Below, piece after piece: positions 62,158-64,000 of a stretch of DNA of 64,000 bases. Where the stretch lies: NCBI RefSeq assembly GCF_022267515.1, contig NZ_JAKFGB010000012.1, positions 62,001-126,000 on the forward strand, read 5' to 3'. The notes under the pieces are model-generated. The model searched no databases and was not told where the DNA came from. It was given only the letters and a program-made list of their open reading frames with translations. The translations under genes were made by a program, and so were the position numbers. Source of the DNA: Rubinisphaera margarita. Lineage in GTDB: Bacteria > Planctomycetota > Planctomycetia > Planctomycetales > Planctomycetaceae. Positions within the stretch are counted from its first letter, which is position 1, and each line of letters starts with the position of its first letter.

Positions 62158-63081
62158 ATGCAACGCCGGGAAGTGCTCGCTGCTGGAATCATGGCCTGTG
62201 GAACGCTGGCCGCCAGATCAACCTTTGGAGCGTTCGAAGACTCGTCGAAGTCATCGGACAGCCGCTTCAAGTTGAAGTATGCTCCCCACTTCGGCATGTT
62301 CCGCCAGAGTGCCGGCGACGATCTGGTCGCTCAACTCGAGTTCATGCACGAGGAAGGCTTCCGGGCTCTCGAAGACAACCGGATGCTGTCCCGTCCGAAA
62401 GAAGAGCAGGATCTGATCGCGAAGACGCTGGAACGCCTTGATATGGAGATGGGCGTCTTCGTCGCGACCGGCAGCTTCCAGGATGCGACATTCGCTTCCG
62501 GCAAGAAGGAATTTCAGGACGTCTACCTCGAAGACCTTCGAAAGTCGGTCGAGTTGGCTAAACGGGTTCGCGCCAAGTGGGTCACCGTTGTTCCGGGGAT
62601 CTTTGATCACAAGCTGCCGATGGGCTATCAGACGGCCAACGTCGTGGAAGGCCTGAAGCGTTGTGCGGAGATCTGCGAGCCGTCCGGGCTGATCATGGTT
62701 CTGGAGCCGCTCAATCACTTTGCGAATCATCCCGAACTCTTCCTGCACAAGATTCCGCAGGCCTACCAGATCTGCAAAGCGGTCGACAGCCCCAGCTGCA
62801 AGATTCTCTTCGACCTGTATCATCAGCAGATCACCGAAGGCAATCTGATCCCGAACATCGACCATGCGTGGGAAGAAGTCGCCTACTTCCAGGTCGGCGA
62901 CAACCCGGGCCGCAAGGAGCCGGGAACGGGCGAAATCAATTACCGCAACGTCTTCAAGCACATTCACAGCAAAGGTTTCGACGGGATTGTCGGCATGGAG
63001 CACGGCAACTCGAAGAAAGGCAAGGAAGGCGAACGAGCCGTCATCGATGCCTACGTCGATGCCGACAGCTTCGAGGTGTAG
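62158..63081 (+). CDS. Exported sugar isomerase/epimerase-like TIM-barrel protein (hydroxypyruvate isomerase-like)
   Basis: 307 residues from ATG 62158, with AAGGAG seven bases upstream. The N-terminus MQRREVLAAGIMACGTLAAR looks like a twin-arginine (RRxVL) export signal. The AP-endonuclease-2-like TIM barrel (about residues 40-300) shows KLKYAPHFGMF, metal-binding Glu residues in EPLNHFANHPE near residue 182 and DLYHQQITEG near 223, plus GDNPGRKEPGTGEINYRNVF, which closely resembles hydroxypyruvate isomerase. Exported copies are frequent in planctomycetes and likely act on sugars outside the cytoplasm; the substrate is unknown. Confidence 0.92.
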   Translation: MQRREVLAAGIMACGTLAARSTFGAFEDSSKSSDSRFKLKYAPHFGMFRQSAGDDLVAQLEFMHEEGFRALEDNRMLSRPKEEQDLIAKTLERLDMEMGVFVATGSFQDATFASGKKEFQDVYLEDLRKSVELAKRVRAKWVTVVPGIFDHKLPMGYQTANVVEGLKRCAEICEPSGLIMVLEPLNHFANHPELFLHKIPQAYQICKAVDSPSCKILFDLYHQQITEGNLIPNIDHAWEEVAYFQVGDNPGRKEPGTGEINYRNVFKHIHSKGFDGIVGMEHGNSKKGKEGERAVIDAYVDADSFEV

Positions 63082-63116
63082 GTTCACTCAAGCAGGGTGC
63101 GTCTATCAGTTAATGT

Positions 63117-63170
63117 CCCTTCGCCCTCTTCCGGGGGAGAAGGTGCCCGAAGGGCGGATGAGGGGGCGAA
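63117..63170. repeat. Widespread intergenic palindromic repeat, arm 1
   Basis: The sequence of CCCTTCGCCCTC type followed by GGGGGAGAAGGTGCCCGAAG and a GGATGAGGG end is the form known from intergenic repeats in many bacterial genomes. It is partly self-complementary. Confidence 0.7.
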
Positions 63171-63227
63171 CAACCGGCGACGTGCGGTTCAGTTGACTTC
63201 AACGGCCTGGGGATCATGGAACCCGTA

Positions 63228-63272
63228 TTCCCCCTCACCCTAACCCTCTTCCCCAAAGGGGGCGAGGGAACT
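63228..63272. repeat. Widespread intergenic palindromic repeat, arm 2
   Basis: CCCCCTCACCCTAACCCTCT followed by TCCCCAAAGGGGGCGAGGG is the second common form of the same repeat family. Inner TCCCC and GGGGGCGAGGG pair to a hairpin. Confidence 0.72.
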
Positions 63273-63344
63273 TCAACGTCGTAGCCCGCTGGGTATTTAG
63301 CAACCCGCGAAGTACTACGGCACAGTTACAGGAAATAGATCAAC

Positions 63345-64000
63345 GTGTCCGGACTCGATTACAAATCCGCGGGAGTGGACCTCGACGTTTACGAAGAGTC
63401 GATGCGTCGTGTCGGCAAACTGGTGCAGGGGACCACAACACCCGGCGTGATGCCGCTCCCGGGGGGCTTTGCCGGTCTGTTTCGCCTGTTCTCGGAAGGC
63501 CGACAGTATCGGGACCCCGTGCTGGTCTCGGGCACCGATGGTGTGGGCACCAAGATCAAGGTCGCTCAACTGGCGAATCGCTTCGATACGATCGGCATCG
63601 ACCTGGTCGCGATGTGCGTCAACGACTGCCTCTGCACCGGAGCGTTGCCACTCTTCTTCCTCGATTACGTCGCGATGAGTCACGACGATCCTCAGCTGAC
63701 CGAAGCTCTCGTCACCGGCATCGCCGATGGCTGCAAGCAGGCCGGGATGGCGCTCATTGGCGGCGAGACCGCCATCATGGCCGATCTTTACAGCCGGGGC
63801 GATTTTGACCTGGCCGGTTTTAGTGTCGGCGTTGTCGAACGGGACGAAGTCCTCACCGGCGAGAAGGTGAAGCCGGGCGATGTCGTCTTCGGACTGGCGT
63901 CAACAGGCTTCCATTCCAACGGTTACTCGTTGATCCGCAAAGTTGTCTTTGAGCACGCCGGGTTGACCGTGAACGACGATGTTCCCGAGTTGAAGTCCAC
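63345..64000 (+). CDS. purM: Phosphoribosylformylglycinamidine cyclo-ligase, N-terminal part (cut by window edge)
   Basis: 218 codons from GTG 63345 run open to the right edge; AGGA lies about 11 bases upstream. The enzyme (AIR synthetase) closes the imidazole ring in purine synthesis. Motifs seen: YKSAGVDLDVYEESMRRV near the start, the LPGGFAGLF segment, VSGTDGVGTKIKVA (ATP loop, residues about 56-70), GIDLVAMCVNDCLCTGALPL with FFLDYVA, IGGETAIMADLY and GLASTGFHSNGYSLIRKV near residue 185. The usual GGETAEMPGMY appears here as GGETAIMADLY, a small departure. The gene follows the repeat-bearing spacer. Confidence 0.95.
   Translation, partial: MSGLDYKSAGVDLDVYEESMRRVGKLVQGTTTPGVMPLPGGFAGLFRLFSEGRQYRDPVLVSGTDGVGTKIKVAQLANRFDTIGIDLVAMCVNDCLCTGALPLFFLDYVAMSHDDPQLTEALVTGIADGCKQAGMALIGGETAIMADLYSRGDFDLAGFSVGVVERDEVLTGEKVKPGDVVFGLASTGFHSNGYSLIRKVVFEHAGLTVNDDVPELKS

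Overview
The window reads as a chromosomal piece of a member of the phylum Planctomycetota, order Planctomycetales. The evidence is the combination of families largely confined to that group: DUF1549/DUF1553 and DUF1501 proteins, two DUF1583-type giants, two formylglycine sulfatases, planctomycetal ECF sigma factors, a secreted beta-helix protein with the N-terminal LExRxxLTA-type motif, and a long MoxR/DUF58/BatA/DUF4175-like cluster. No rRNA, tRNA, CRISPR array, complete insertion sequence or prophage was seen. The window cuts a gene at each end: a bile acid:sodium symporter family protein at the left and purM at the right.

Left part (1 to 33.4 kb): a 1833-residue secreted DUF1583/TolB-propeller protein faces left. 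A long rightward series starts 0.3 kb away. It runs: ECF sigma factor; a membrane protein joining an anti-sigma-like cytoplasmic and TM region to DUF1549+DUF1553; Tat-exported DUF1501; secreted EF-hand protein; MoxR AAA+ ATPase; DUF58; BatA-like VWA membrane protein; a second VWA/amidotransferase-like membrane protein; a DUF4175-like coiled-coil giant; a prenyltransferase-fold protein; a second DUF1583 protein; and a 1588-residue protein with repeated carboxypeptidase-regulatory domains. Several junctions overlap by ATGA. The likely theme is an envelope surveillance or assembly machine (MoxR plus VWA proteins) under a dedicated sigma factor, with exported client or effector proteins.

Middle part (33.4 to 51.3 kb): a conserved 63-residue protein behind a promoter and palindrome, a sulfatase with EF hands, a MerA-like flavoprotein with a TVP38-type membrane protein, a 1035-residue beta-helix surface protein made of a roughly 149-residue super-repeat, a quinone-oxidoreductase-like enzyme, three small genes (Rho_N-like protein, CsbD, acidic lipoprotein), a second sulfatase divergent from nadA, an MMPL/RND transporter, a double NIPSNAP protein and lysA.

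Right part (51.3 to 64 kb): an accessory-looking stretch contains REP-like hairpins, a DUF486 membrane protein, an SMI1/KNR4 protein, a TPR-AAA ATPase and a TPR membrane protein. Next comes a scrambled array in which yjbQ (one intact copy and two broken copies) alternates with orphan immunity-type genes, including a CdiI_2 family member. It is followed by a TrkA-type ion channel with an unusual selectivity filter, a second ECF sigma factor, two paralogous small secreted Gly/Tyr/His-rich proteins each with a strong terminator, an S49 peptidase, a TIM-barrel epimerase-like protein, a repeat-bearing intergenic region and the start of purM.

All functions come from reading motifs in the translated sequence. 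No database search was run.
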